Below are positions 1 to 7,890 of a stretch of DNA of 64,000 nucleotides, piece after piece. The translations under genes were made by a program, and so were the position numbers. The first letter of the stretch is position 1. Every line of letters starts with the position of its first letter. The stretch comes from Bifidobacterium angulatum DSM 20098 = JCM 7096 (GTDB lineage Bacteria; Actinomycetota; Actinomycetes; Actinomycetales; Bifidobacteriaceae). Location of the stretch: assembly GCF_001025155.1 (NCBI RefSeq), contig NZ_AP012322.1:1116001-1180000 (forward strand), given 5' to 3'. Under the pieces are notes generated by a model that was not told where the DNA came from, did not search any database, and was given only the letters and a program-made list of their open reading frames with translations.

Positions 1-1
1 G

Positions 2-481
2 TTCGACCGTATGGGAGCGGCATGGGCCGAGCATTTCGCAGGCAAGAAGATCGACAAGATCCTGACCATCGAGGCTTCCGGCATCGGCATCGCCTGCGTC
101 GCCGCCCAGCATTTCGGCAATGTGCCGGTGGTGTTCGCCAAGAAGGCGCAGTCCATCAACCTTGACGGCGACCAGTACGTCACCTCCGTCTATTCCTTCA
201 CCAAGCAGAAGGAGTTCCCCGTCATTGTGTCGAAAAAGTATTTGAACGCCGGCGAGCACGTGCTGCTCATCGATGATTTTCTGGCGAACGGCAAGGCGCT
301 GCACGGTCTGATCGGCCTGTGCCGTGAGGCAGGCGCGAGCGTGACCGGCATCGGCATCGCCGTGGAGAAGGGATTCCAGGGTGGCGGCGACGCGCTGCGT
401 GCCGAAGGCTACGACATCGATTCGCTCGCCATCGTCGATGCCATGGATCCCGCAACCGGTGAGATCACATTCCGTCACTGA
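2..481 (+). CDS. xpt: Xanthine phosphoribosyltransferase, 5' end outside the window
   Basis: Salvages xanthine: transfers phosphoribose from PRPP to xanthine to give XMP in the cytoplasm. The reading frame is open from base 2, so the N-terminal part lies before the window; the ATG at 11 is internal. Type I phosphoribosyltransferase features are visible: the [10 protein letters not shown] segment and the PRPP-binding loop [14 protein letters not shown] near the middle of the visible part. About 160 residues are present of a usual ~190, so roughly 30 are missing. The next gene on the same strand is a xanthine permease, 93 bp away, the common salvage pairing. Any purine riboswitch or PurR site would be upstream of the window and cannot be seen. 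Confidence 0.93.
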   Translation, partial: FDRMGAAWAEHFAGKKIDKILTIEASGIGIACVAAQHFGNVPVVFAKKAQSINLDGDQYVTSVYSFTKQKEFPVIVSKKYLNAGEHVLLIDDFLANGKALHGLIGLCREAGASVTGIGIAVEKGFQGGGDALRAEGYDIDSLAIVDAMDPATGEITFRH

Positions 482-574
482 CGTACCGACATCGCCAAAG
501 CCGCCGGCGTGCAGACCGGTGATGCGGCGAACACAGTTTTCCCATAAGCCATAAGTCAAAAAAGAGAGGAAACA

Positions 575-1930
575 ATGGCTGAGAAGAAAGAGAAAAGCGG
601 TATTTCCATGGAGGCGTTGACCTCCCTGGATGCCCCCGTGTCGTTCTGGAAGGGCATTCCGTTCGGCCTGCAGCATGTGATGGCGATGTTCGTGGCGAAT
701 CTCGCCCCGATTTTCATCGTCGCCTCCGCTGCGAAGATGAATTCCACCCAGTCGGCTGCGGTGATTCAGGCCGGACTATTGGTCGCCGGCCTGGGCACCT
801 GCCTGCAGCTGTACGGCGCATGGCGCATCGGATCCCGCCTGCCCATGGTCACCGGCATCTCCTTCACCTATGTGGCCGCAGCCTGCGCGATCTGTTCGTC
901 CAAGGGGTACGGCGCGGTCGTCGGAGCCGTCATGGTCGGCGGTCTGCTGGAACTCGTGCTCGGCCTGACCGCCAAGTATTGGCGTCGTTTTGTGCCGCCA
1001 ATCGTTTCCGCAATCGTCGTCACATCAATCGGCTTCTCCCTGCTTACCGTCGGCGCCACGAGCTTCGGCGGCGGCAGCGGCGCCAAGGATTTCGGATCCT
1101 GGCAGAATCTGACGCTCGGTCTGATCTCCCTGGTCGCCTGCCTCGCATTCCAGCTGCTCATGAAGGGAACCGCCAAGCAGCTGTCCGTGCTTTTCGGCCT
1201 GGTGGTCGGCTATGTGGTCGCCATCTGCATGGGCAAGGTCGATTTCTCCGGATTCCAGCATCTGGCCATTTTTTCCCTGCCGCAATTCATGCCGTTCAAG
1301 CCGGTATTCGACCCGGGTTCCATCATCTCCCTGGCATTGCTGTACGTGGTGTCGTCGGTCGAGGTACTGGGCGATACCGCCGCGCTGACCAAGGTCGGCT
1401 TGAACCGTCTGCCCACTGAACGCGAAACCGCCGGCGCCATCGCCGGCGATGGCCTGATCTCCTCCGTCTCCGGTCTGTTCGGCTGCCTGCCGCTGACCAG
1501 CTTCGCGCAGAACATCGGCCTGGTCGCCATGACCAAGGTGGTCAATCGCAAGGTGATTCTCTCCGGTGGTCTGATTCTGATCATCGCCAGCTTCGTGCCG
1601 GCCATCGCCGAGGTGTTCAACTCCCTGCCGCAGGCGGTGCTCGGCGGCTGCACCATCATGATGTTCGGCAACATCATCCTCTCCGGATTCCAGATGATCT
1701 CCGAGGCCGGGTACACCCAGCGCAATATCACCATCGCGGCGCTGTCCCTGACCATCGGCATCGGTTTCACCCAGGTGAGCGACATCTTCGTGAACTTCCC
1801 CGATCTGTTCAAGTCGATCTTCGCCTCGAACTGCATCGCCGTGGCCTTCGTGGTCGCAGTGATCCTCAACGCAGTGCTGCCCAGCGAAGAGCACTTCCTG
1901 AGCGCTCCGGCCGAACAGCACGAAGACTGA
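575..1930 (+). CDS. pbuX: Nucleobase:cation symporter-2 family xanthine permease
   Basis: Inner-membrane proton symporter of the NCS2/uracil-xanthine permease family, 451 residues, the usual length. The protein is almost wholly hydrophobic, with many predicted helices. The family signature region QNIGLVAMTKVVNRK lies around residues 310-325, preceded by the acidic GDTAALTKVG segment. The start ATG follows AGAGAGGAAACA. Its position directly behind xpt makes xanthine the likely substrate, while urate or another purine cannot be excluded. A strong hairpin terminator follows the stop. Confidence 0.9.
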   Translation: MAEKKEKSGISMEALTSLDAPVSFWKGIPFGLQHVMAMFVANLAPIFIVASAAKMNSTQSAAVIQAGLLVAGLGTCLQLYGAWRIGSRLPMVTGISFTYVAAACAICSSKGYGAVVGAVMVGGLLELVLGLTAKYWRRFVPPIVSAIVVTSIGFSLLTVGATSFGGGSGAKDFGSWQNLTLGLISLVACLAFQLLMKGTAKQLSVLFGLVVGYVVAICMGKVDFSGFQHLAIFSLPQFMPFKPVFDPGSIISLALLYVVSSVEVLGDTAALTKVGLNRLPTERETAGAIAGDGLISSVSGLFGCLPLTSFAQNIGLVAMTKVVNRKVILSGGLILIIASFVPAIAEVFNSLPQAVLGGCTIMMFGNIILSGFQMISEAGYTQRNITIAALSLTIGIGFTQVSDIFVNFPDLFKSIFASNCIAVAFVVAVILNAVLPSEEHFLSAPAEQHED

Positions 1931-1949
1931 TAACGGCCTTAATACATGA

Positions 1950-1977
1950 GAGGCGGCCTTCCGATGAAGGCCGCCTC
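1950..1977 (+). terminator. Hairpin terminator after the xanthine permease
   Basis: Perfect 11-bp stem GAGGCGGCCTT / AAGGCCGCCTC with a 6-base loop, 20 bases after the permease stop. The following T content is short (TTGTCAT). It also sits at the 3' end of the convergent exporter operon, so it may act in both directions. Confidence 0.8.
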
Positions 1978-2002
1978 TTGTCATATTCCGCACTGTAATC
2001 GG

Positions 2003-3265
2003 CTATCCCCTGTCGACCATGCGTATACGGCGTATGGCCAGCCCAAGGCAGATGAAGGCAACTCCGAACAACATGACCAGGCCGACGCCCTGCGCCCAGG
2101 CCATCGCATCGGGGTGCTGCGCCGTGCCGACGCCGAGCGCATTATCGACGGACATGCAATACCACCATCCCGGCAGCAGCTTGCCAATCACAATCAGAGA
2201 GCGGGGCATGATCGACGGGGAGAACGCCATGCCGGAAGTGAACATGATGATCAGGCCCACCACGTTCGCAGCGCCGTTGACCGCGATCTCGCTGAAGCCC
2301 GCCGCAGATAGCAGATAGCCGAAGCAGGCGGCCGTCAGAATCACCGCAAACGCCGCAAGTCCTGCCATGGCATAGCCGGCCAATGGTATGGCATTCAGAT
2401 CGGCACCGCAGAATGCCAGCAAACCAATCGACACCATCATGTACAACGCCCATACCGCCGCCGAGAAGGTGATACATACCAGCACCTGCTGCAGGCCGAT
2501 TCCGGATTGCGGCGTGGCACAGACCGCCAACCTGCGGCGACGATTCGTCTCGCTGAATGCTGACGCAGCCACGGAAATCAGCACCGTGACGGCAATGAAC
2601 GCCGCATAGCAGATTATCTTGATGGTGAAGGCGAAACCGGTAGCCTCCGACGCGGCGTCCCGCGTGCCGACGCCCACAACCCTCGTCTTCTGGCTACCGG
2701 ATGCCGTGGCGGTCTGCTTGCCCTTTGCCACCTGACCGGCAGCAACGGCCACCACCGTGCCGTCATCGCTGCGCGGCGACGACGCAACCGCGGAAATGCG
2801 CACGTTATCGAGAAAAGCATCGATCTCCATCTGAGACATGGCCCCCAGACTGGATGAATAGCTCGTTACCGTGCTTAGTTTGGGCACCGCGGTACCGCGC
2901 CTGCAATCCTTGCCGAAATCGGAGGCATAGCCCTCGGGCACAATCGCGATAAGGTCAACATGGTCGGTGGCTACGGCATTCTGCAGGACCATGGGTTGGT
3001 CGTTCAGTTCAACAACCGTGTTCGACACTGCGAAATACCGACGCATCGATTCGGCCAGCGCACGCCCCGCTGCGCTCTCATCGCGGTTCACCACGGCGAC
3101 CGATGCCCTGGCCGTGGTGAACACGGTCTTGTCATCGTCGCGCACGCTGCCGGACACCACGGCGAAGCTCATCATCACCATCATCACGCACAGCCATACC
3201 ACATAGAAGGTCATATACAGTTTGTGCGCGGCTATGATGCGCCAACCGGCCTTAAAGGTAGTCAT
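2003..3265 (-). CDS. ABC-2 type exporter permease (second permease of operon)
   Basis: Membrane subunit of an ABC exporter, about 420 residues. One N-terminal helix (around residues 12-32) is followed by a long extracytoplasmic segment (about 35-195) and a C-terminal block of about five helices. This is the YhgE/ABC-2 architecture. I chose the ATG at 3265 rather than 3325 because AGGAGG lies just upstream of it; this start overlaps the preceding permease gene by 14 bp, indicating translational coupling. It is the last gene of the ATPase-permease-permease operon divergent from a two-component system. The substrate is unknown; lipids, peptides or antimicrobials are usual for this arrangement. 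Confidence 0.85.
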   Translation of the reverse strand: MTTFKAGWRIIAAHKLYMTFYVVWLCVMMVMMSFAVVSGSVRDDDKTVFTTARASVAVVNRDESAAGRALAESMRRYFAVSNTVVELNDQPMVLQNAVATDHVDLIAIVPEGYASDFGKDCRRGTAVPKLSTVTSYSSSLGAMSQMEIDAFLDNVRISAVASSPRSDDGTVVAVAAGQVAKGKQTATASGSQKTRVVGVGTRDAASEATGFAFTIKIICYAAFIAVTVLISVAASAFSETNRRRRLAVCATPQSGIGLQQVLVCITFSAAVWALYMMVSIGLLAFCGADLNAIPLAGYAMAGLAAFAVILTAACFGYLLSAAGFSEIAVNGAANVVGLIIMFTSGMAFSPSIMPRSLIVIGKLLPGWWYCMSVDNALGVGTAQHPDAMAWAQGVGLVMLFGVAFICLGLAIRRIRMVDRG

Positions 3266-4466
3266 AGCGTTGCCTCCTGAGCAATAGTGCCGCTGCGGCA
3301 AGGAACACGAATCCGAATGCGGCAAGAGTGCCGACCGTCTGGAAGAACGGACGGTAATCGTCGAAATACATGAGGTCGTAGAACAGGTTCGTCACCTGCT
3401 TGGCGGGATTCAGCATGCTGAGCGCCGGCGCCTGCCTGTCGATGAGATCGGACAAGTCCATGGCGAAAGTGCCATATAATCCGGCGAACAGCGAGAGGAA
3501 GCACGCCAATGCCACGGAGATACCGGTTTTGGCGCTCGCATCAAGCCTGGGCAGCGCCCCGATGAACAGGCCGAGCCCACTGGACATGAAGGCCGCGACG
3601 GCTATGCCAAGCACGGCCATCGGCTCACGCCCGCCCATACCCACGCCGCAGACGTAGCGGATATACAACATGAGAACGGACATGCTGGCGAAAGTGCATA
3701 GCCAGCTGACAAGCACCGCCGCCGTGGTCTGCTTCCATTTGAGCGTAGGGGCAACGCTCTGCCTAAGACCGAGCGCAGAGAGATTGGCCTGCATACCGGT
3801 GATGATGTTGATACCGAACGACATGGCCATAAGACTCACCATGCCGAACAAGGCGTAGAAGAAGCGCGCCGTGGCATCCGGTGTGAAGTGGGTCAAGGTG
3901 ATTTCATCACAGTACGATCCGGCTGCACCAAGGCCGGCGAGGATCTTAGCATCGCCAAGCACCCTGGGATTCTCGGCTGCAATCCGCCTAACGGTGGTAT
4001 CGGTGGCGTTGTACCGTGCGATGAGATTGCGCAGCACGGTCAGCGAGATCTGCAGCGAATTGGTTCCCGTGGCCGCATTGGCCTTGGCCGCCGCCTGGCT
4101 GCTGATCGACAAGCGAAGTCCGCCATCATCGGTCGCGTTGATGGCCGCGACCACGGAATAATCGCCCATAAGCCGTTCGGCTTCGCCCATGGAGGCGACG
4201 GCATGGGCGACGATCAGTTTGCCATCAGCATCATCGCCGTCTATTCCCCCAATACCGTCGATGAAGGTATCTAGGTAGGGGTTCCGCTTCCACGCGTCGT
4301 CGTTCACCACGGCCACGTCAAGCGAGTCAAGCCGGTATGTCTCGTTGAGCTGGCCGAACATCGCGTTGAACAGCGTTGCAAGAATCAGCGGAAAGGCCAG
4401 AAGCCAGAATAAACCGGCTTTGGATCGCACGCTCATTTTGAGATAGGCCAGAATACTGTTCCACAT
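3252..4466 (-). CDS. ABC-2 type exporter permease (first permease of operon)
   Basis: 404-residue membrane subunit with the same plan as its downstream partner: an N-terminal helix (about 18-38), a large external domain (about 40-215), then about five helices. The two permeases are paralogous in layout and probably form a heterodimer. The gene starts 11 bp after the stop of the ATPase gene and overlaps the next gene by 14 bp, so the three are one operon. The substrate cannot be read from the sequence. Confidence 0.87.
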   Translation of the reverse strand: MWNSILAYLKMSVRSKAGLFWLLAFPLILATLFNAMFGQLNETYRLDSLDVAVVNDDAWKRNPYLDTFIDGIGGIDGDDADGKLIVAHAVASMGEAERLMGDYSVVAAINATDDGGLRLSISSQAAAKANAATGTNSLQISLTVLRNLIARYNATDTTVRRIAAENPRVLGDAKILAGLGAAGSYCDEITLTHFTPDATARFFYALFGMVSLMAMSFGINIITGMQANLSALGLRQSVAPTLKWKQTTAAVLVSWLCTFASMSVLMLYIRYVCGVGMGGREPMAVLGIAVAAFMSSGLGLFIGALPRLDASAKTGISVALACFLSLFAGLYGTFAMDLSDLIDRQAPALSMLNPAKQVTNLFYDLMYFDDYRPFFQTVGTLAAFGFVFLAAAALLLRRQRYDYL

Positions 4467-4477
4467 GACGGTGCCTT

Positions 4478-5440
4478 TCAGTCGCGCAGCGCGGTTCCGG
4501 TGAGTTCCAGGAAGACGTCGTTAAGGGTGGGAGGACGCGAGGTGAGATGCCCGATGGAGACGTTCTCCGATTCGAGAATGCCCAGAATGTCGATCAGATT
4601 GTGTTCGCCACGCGTACACCGCACCGCCAGTTCGTGACCGTCGTATTTGGCCTCGATAACGTGGTCAAGAGCTGTGATGCGGTTGACGATCCGATCCGGC
4701 CGCCTCCCCTGCTCGCCAAGATCCAGTGTTTCCACACTGATGCGCTCCCCAAGCTCGATCATGTTCTTCAGCTCTTCGCAGGTGCCGAGGGCGAGATGCC
4801 GACCATGATCCATGATGAGCACGCGGTTGCAGATCTGCTCGACTTCCTCCATGTAATGGCTGGTGTATACCACGGTGGCGCCTTCGGCGTTCAGCCGCTG
4901 AATGCCTTCGAGGATGGCGTTGCGGCTTTGCGGGTCGACGGCCACGGTTGGCTCGTCGAAGAAGATGAGGTCGGGTTTATGCGCAATGCCGCAGGCGATG
5001 TTCAACCTCCTGAGCAGACCTCCGGAAAGCTTTTTCGGACGGAATTTGCGAAACTCACCCAGCCCGACGAAATCGATGGCCTCGCCGACCAGCTTTATGC
5101 GACGCTTGCGATCACGCACATACAGCGAGCAGAAATAATCGACATTCTCCTCCACGGTGAGTTCGTCGAACACCGCCACGTTCTGTGGAACGATGCCGAT
5201 GCGACGTTTCAGATCATAGCTGGTGGGAGTCAATTCCTCTCCGAATACGCGAATGGCACCCTCGCTATAGGTAAGCAAGGCAAGGATGCAATTGATCGCA
5301 GTGGTCTTGCCCGAACCGTTGGGTCCCAGCAAGCCGAAGATCTCGCCCTGATGCACGTCAAGATCGAAGTAGTCGAGCGCGAGCATATCGCCATATCGTT
5401 TGACCAGCCGTTGCACGCGTACCGCACTGTTATCGCTCAT
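4478..5440 (-). CDS. ABC exporter ATP-binding protein
   Basis: 320-residue ATPase that energises the two ABC-2 permeases encoded behind it. Walker A (GPNGSGKTT, about residues 39-47), the Q-loop PQNVAVFDEL, a signature LSGGLLRRL (L in place of the usual Q) and Walker B LIFFDEPT followed by the H-loop TSHYMEE are all present. A C-terminal extension of about 90 residues ends with RPPTLNDVFLELTG, the DUF4162-type tail typical of drug and antimicrobial-peptide exporters. The ATG is preceded by GGAAAGGAGCCTTAC. Its promoter region is shared with the divergent histidine kinase gene. Confidence 0.93.
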   Translation of the reverse strand: MSDNSAVRVQRLVKRYGDMLALDYFDLDVHQGEIFGLLGPNGSGKTTAINCILALLTYSEGAIRVFGEELTPTSYDLKRRIGIVPQNVAVFDELTVEENVDYFCSLYVRDRKRRIKLVGEAIDFVGLGEFRKFRPKKLSGGLLRRLNIACGIAHKPDLIFFDEPTVAVDPQSRNAILEGIQRLNAEGATVVYTSHYMEEVEQICNRVLIMDHGRHLALGTCEELKNMIELGERISVETLDLGEQGRRPDRIVNRITALDHVIEAKYDGHELAVRCTRGEHNLIDILGILESENVSIGHLTSRPPTLNDVFLELTGTALRD

Positions 5441-5527
5441 GTAAGGCTCCTTTCCTCTTCCATTCCATTCTCGCAGATAACCGCGGTACGGAACCGGTGA
5501 AGGCAGTCACGAATACGGCCTCTAGAG

Positions 5528-5539
5528 TGACATTTGTCA
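5528..5539. promoter_or_regulatory. Perfect TGACA-TT-TGTCA dyad between exporter and kinase genes
   Basis: A 5+2+5 inverted repeat in the 127-bp divergent region. NarL/LiaR-type regulators bind short dyads of this kind, and the cognate response regulator is encoded 1.4 kb downstream, so I infer this is its operator controlling exporter and/or kinase genes. Confidence 0.5.
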
Positions 5540-5567
5540 TACCGACCGGTGAAGTAGACTCGGCCCT

Positions 5568-6812
5568 GTGCAGGAAATTCTGGAACAGCTGACGGTAACG
5601 TCCATGTCCGTGGCATTGGCGATGGTATCTGGCGGCGGATTACCACCTATCGCCGTGGCCGGCATGCTGCTGGCGATATGCTGTGCGGGGCTGACGCAAT
5701 GGCTGCTGCTCTCACGCGACGAATGGGCATGGCTGCCCTCAGCCTGCCTGGGATTGACGGTATTGGCCGTGCCTTCGCTGTTCGTAGCGTTGCCGGCCGT
5801 CGGATATGCCGCCGCACGCACGTTCCAATCTGACCGTCATATACCGCCATCCGCATCCGCCTGCACAATGAAACCGCCATACCGAGTCTTCACATGGTGC
5901 GCGGCGTTGTCATGGGTTCCAGCCTGTATCCGACTATCCTTACGAGCTTTGCTTGGGATCCAAGCAAATTCGGCCATGGTTCCAAGTCATGCTGCGGCTC
6001 CGGTCTGCGCATTGGTGTTGCTGTGCATCATCACCTTCATGCTTGGAACCGGCAGGCGCGGGCTGGTGAATCTGGCAGGCGCATGGCGGCATGCGTATGA
6101 CGAACGGCGTGCAACGACACGTGATCTGGCGGCCAGACTCTCCAGCTCGGCCGAGGAACGAAGCATTGCCGTGCGCATGGCCACGTTGAACGAGCGCACC
6201 CGCATAGCGCGTGACATCCACGATAATGTGGGGCACCTGCTTACCCGCGCCATTATGCAGACGGAAGCATCCAAGGTCGTTGCGCAGGCACGCGGCGAAA
6301 CCGATGCGGCCCAAGCGCTGAGCGACATCGGCATCACCTTGCAGGAGGCGATGTCGATGATGCGCCGATCGGTTCATGACCTTGCCGACGACGGCACCGA
6401 TTTCGTAACCATGATCGAAGACGCCACGCAATGCCCATCCACATTGAAGGTGCAGGTGACGAACGGCATCGCCAATGCCCCGGCACCGGTAGCGCGATGC
6501 TGCTGCGCATTGATCCGTGAGGCGCTGGCGAATACGGTGCATCATAGCCACGCCTCCCACGCCGAGGTGACTTTGCGTGATTTCCCCGCATTCTGGCAGA
6601 TCGTCGTGCAGGATGACGGCGGCAACGATTCCGGTATGCCCGGCGAACGGCGCAGCTATGAGCACAAGCGCGGCATGGGACTTGCCGATATCGAGGATCG
6701 TGTGCACGCGCTAAACGGCACCTGCGCATTTGGACCGCACGGGTCGGGTTGGCGCGTGTTCGCATCCATTCCCAAAGCCGGTTTCACCCTACCGTCGGCA
6801 TCACGCGCATAA
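5568..6812 (+). CDS. NarL-family sensor histidine kinase
   Basis: 414-residue membrane sensor. Hydrophobic helices fill roughly residues 10-160. They are followed by a coiled linker and the HisKA_3 dimerisation box RIARDIHDNVGHLL, with the phosphoacceptor at His218. The C-terminal ATPase has an N-box (REALANTVHHSHASHAEV) and a G-box (KRGMGLADI). There is little extracytoplasmic loop, as in intramembrane-sensing kinases that watch cell-envelope stress or their partner exporter. The start is a GTG at 5568 without a clear ribosome-binding site; an ATG at 5604 is an alternative. Its partner regulator follows 101 bp downstream and the likely target operon is divergent. Confidence 0.9.
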   Translation: MQEILEQLTVTSMSVALAMVSGGGLPPIAVAGMLLAICCAGLTQWLLLSRDEWAWLPSACLGLTVLAVPSLFVALPAVGYAAARTFQSDRHIPPSASACTMKPPYRVFTWCAALSWVPACIRLSLRALLGIQANSAMVPSHAAAPVCALVLLCIITFMLGTGRRGLVNLAGAWRHAYDERRATTRDLAARLSSSAEERSIAVRMATLNERTRIARDIHDNVGHLLTRAIMQTEASKVVAQARGETDAAQALSDIGITLQEAMSMMRRSVHDLADDGTDFVTMIEDATQCPSTLKVQVTNGIANAPAPVARCCCALIREALANTVHHSHASHAEVTLRDFPAFWQIVVQDDGGNDSGMPGERRSYEHKRGMGLADIEDRVHALNGTCAFGPHGSGWRVFASIPKAGFTLPSASRA

Positions 6813-6913
6813 CCGTGTCGGCCTACGTAACCCGCATACAACCGCCTAGGACCGCAGTGGCGCAGTCGTGTGGCCGGCAGCGCTAGGATTGTGAACGGAT
6901 GGGAGGAGAACGC

Positions 6914-7591
6914 ATGAAAATCGCGATTGCCGATGACGATCCGATCGTATGTTCGTCGTTGCAGACGATTCTGACGGCCAGTGGCACTGCCGACGTGCTA
7001 TGGACCGCCAATGACGGTGAGGAGACCTGCCGTCAATACATGGCGGGGCCGGCACAGCACCCCGACGTGCTGCTTGTCGATGTGCAGATGCCCGGTCTGA
7101 ACGGCATCGAAGCGGCACGCAGAATCCTCGAATTCGACAAGGCCGCACGCATTCTGTTCCTGACCACATTCGCCGATCAGCAGTACATATCGCAGGCTAT
7201 GGCACTTGGGGCGCGAGGCTACCTCATCAAGCAGGATGTGGCTTCGGTCTGTCCGGCCGTGCAGGCGGTAATGGCCGGTCAGATTGTGCTGGGAGCCGAG
7301 GTGCTTGGCAAACTGACCGGTTCCCCATCGAACCGGAACGATCATGCGGAAAACCGCCATACGGAAAACGGCTACGGTGATGGCGAGTTGGCGAACGCCT
7401 TGGCAACGTTGAGCGAGCGTGAGCGTGACGTTGCGCGACTGGTCGCGCAGGGGTTGGATAATCGGCAGATCGCCGCACAGCTGTTTCTCAGCGAAGGTAC
7501 GGTACGCAATCGCATCAGCGATATTCTCGACAAGCTTGCGCTGACCAACCGGACCCAACTGGCCATCGCCTGGCTACACGCCGAGCGATAG
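6914..7591 (+). CDS. NarL/LuxR-family response regulator
   Basis: 225-residue transcription regulator: a receiver domain (residues 1-120; acidic pocket ADDD, phosphorylated Asp56 in LLVDVQMPG, conserved Thr and Lys in LFLTTF and YLIKQD) and a C-terminal LuxR helix-turn-helix (LSERERDVARLVAQG...EGTVRNRISDILDKL). I take the ATG at 6914, preceded by GGGAGGAG, rather than the one at 6899. It should be phosphorylated by the kinase encoded upstream. The dyad at 5528-5539 is its most likely target. Its stop is 6 bp from the stop of the convergent ybdD-type gene. Confidence 0.93.
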   Translation: MKIAIADDDPIVCSSLQTILTASGTADVLWTANDGEETCRQYMAGPAQHPDVLLVDVQMPGLNGIEAARRILEFDKAARILFLTTFADQQYISQAMALGARGYLIKQDVASVCPAVQAVMAGQIVLGAEVLGKLTGSPSNRNDHAENRHTENGYGDGELANALATLSERERDVARLVAQGLDNRQIAAQLFLSEGTVRNRISDILDKLALTNRTQLAIAWLHAER

Positions 7592-7597
7592 CCTCCC

Positions 7598-7807
7598 TCA
7601 GCAACAACAGCTGGTATTGGGATGGTATTTGTCGTATTCCTCTTTGGCACGTAGGAATTCGACTTCGCTCATAGGCGTCTCGTCGGGATGCTCCTGAGCG
7701 AAGTGCTCCAGGTAGTGGTCGTATTTCGCTTCGCCGCTGATCTCGCGCAGATACCATACGATGCCATGCCAGATCCCTTTGGCCTTGCCGGCTATATCCA
7801 TCATCAT
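7598..7807 (-). CDS. YbdD/YjiX family small protein, CstA partner
   Basis: 69-residue soluble protein of the YbdD/YjiX (DUF466) family, which is nearly always encoded next to CstA-type pyruvate or peptide transporters and is thought to help them. Family-typical residues are GYWHG-like GIWHG, the YDHYLEHF segment and the PMSEVEF/EYDKYH end. It terminates in NTSCCC, a triple-cysteine tail that could bind metal or be oxidised. Three ATGs are clustered at the start, so the exact N-terminus is uncertain by a few residues. cstA is immediately upstream with a terminator hairpin between, suggesting reduced read-through expression. Confidence 0.88.
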   Translation of the reverse strand: MMMDIAGKAKGIWHGIVWYLREISGEAKYDHYLEHFAQEHPDETPMSEVEFLRAKEEYDKYHPNTSCCC

Positions 7808-7831
7808 GTCCTTACGATGCCTTTACGAAAA

Positions 7832-7869
7832 ATCGTCGTTCCGAGTGAGAGGCCACCCGGAACGACGAT
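7832..7869 (-). terminator. Hairpin terminator between cstA and the ybdD-type gene
   Basis: Perfect 12-bp stem (ATCGTCGTTCCG / CGGAACGACGAT) followed on the minus strand by a TTTTT run. It lies inside the two-gene unit, so it probably lowers rather than abolishes expression of the small downstream gene. Confidence 0.8.
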
Positions 7870-7890
7870 ATTGTACTGTCTGGTTTGCTA

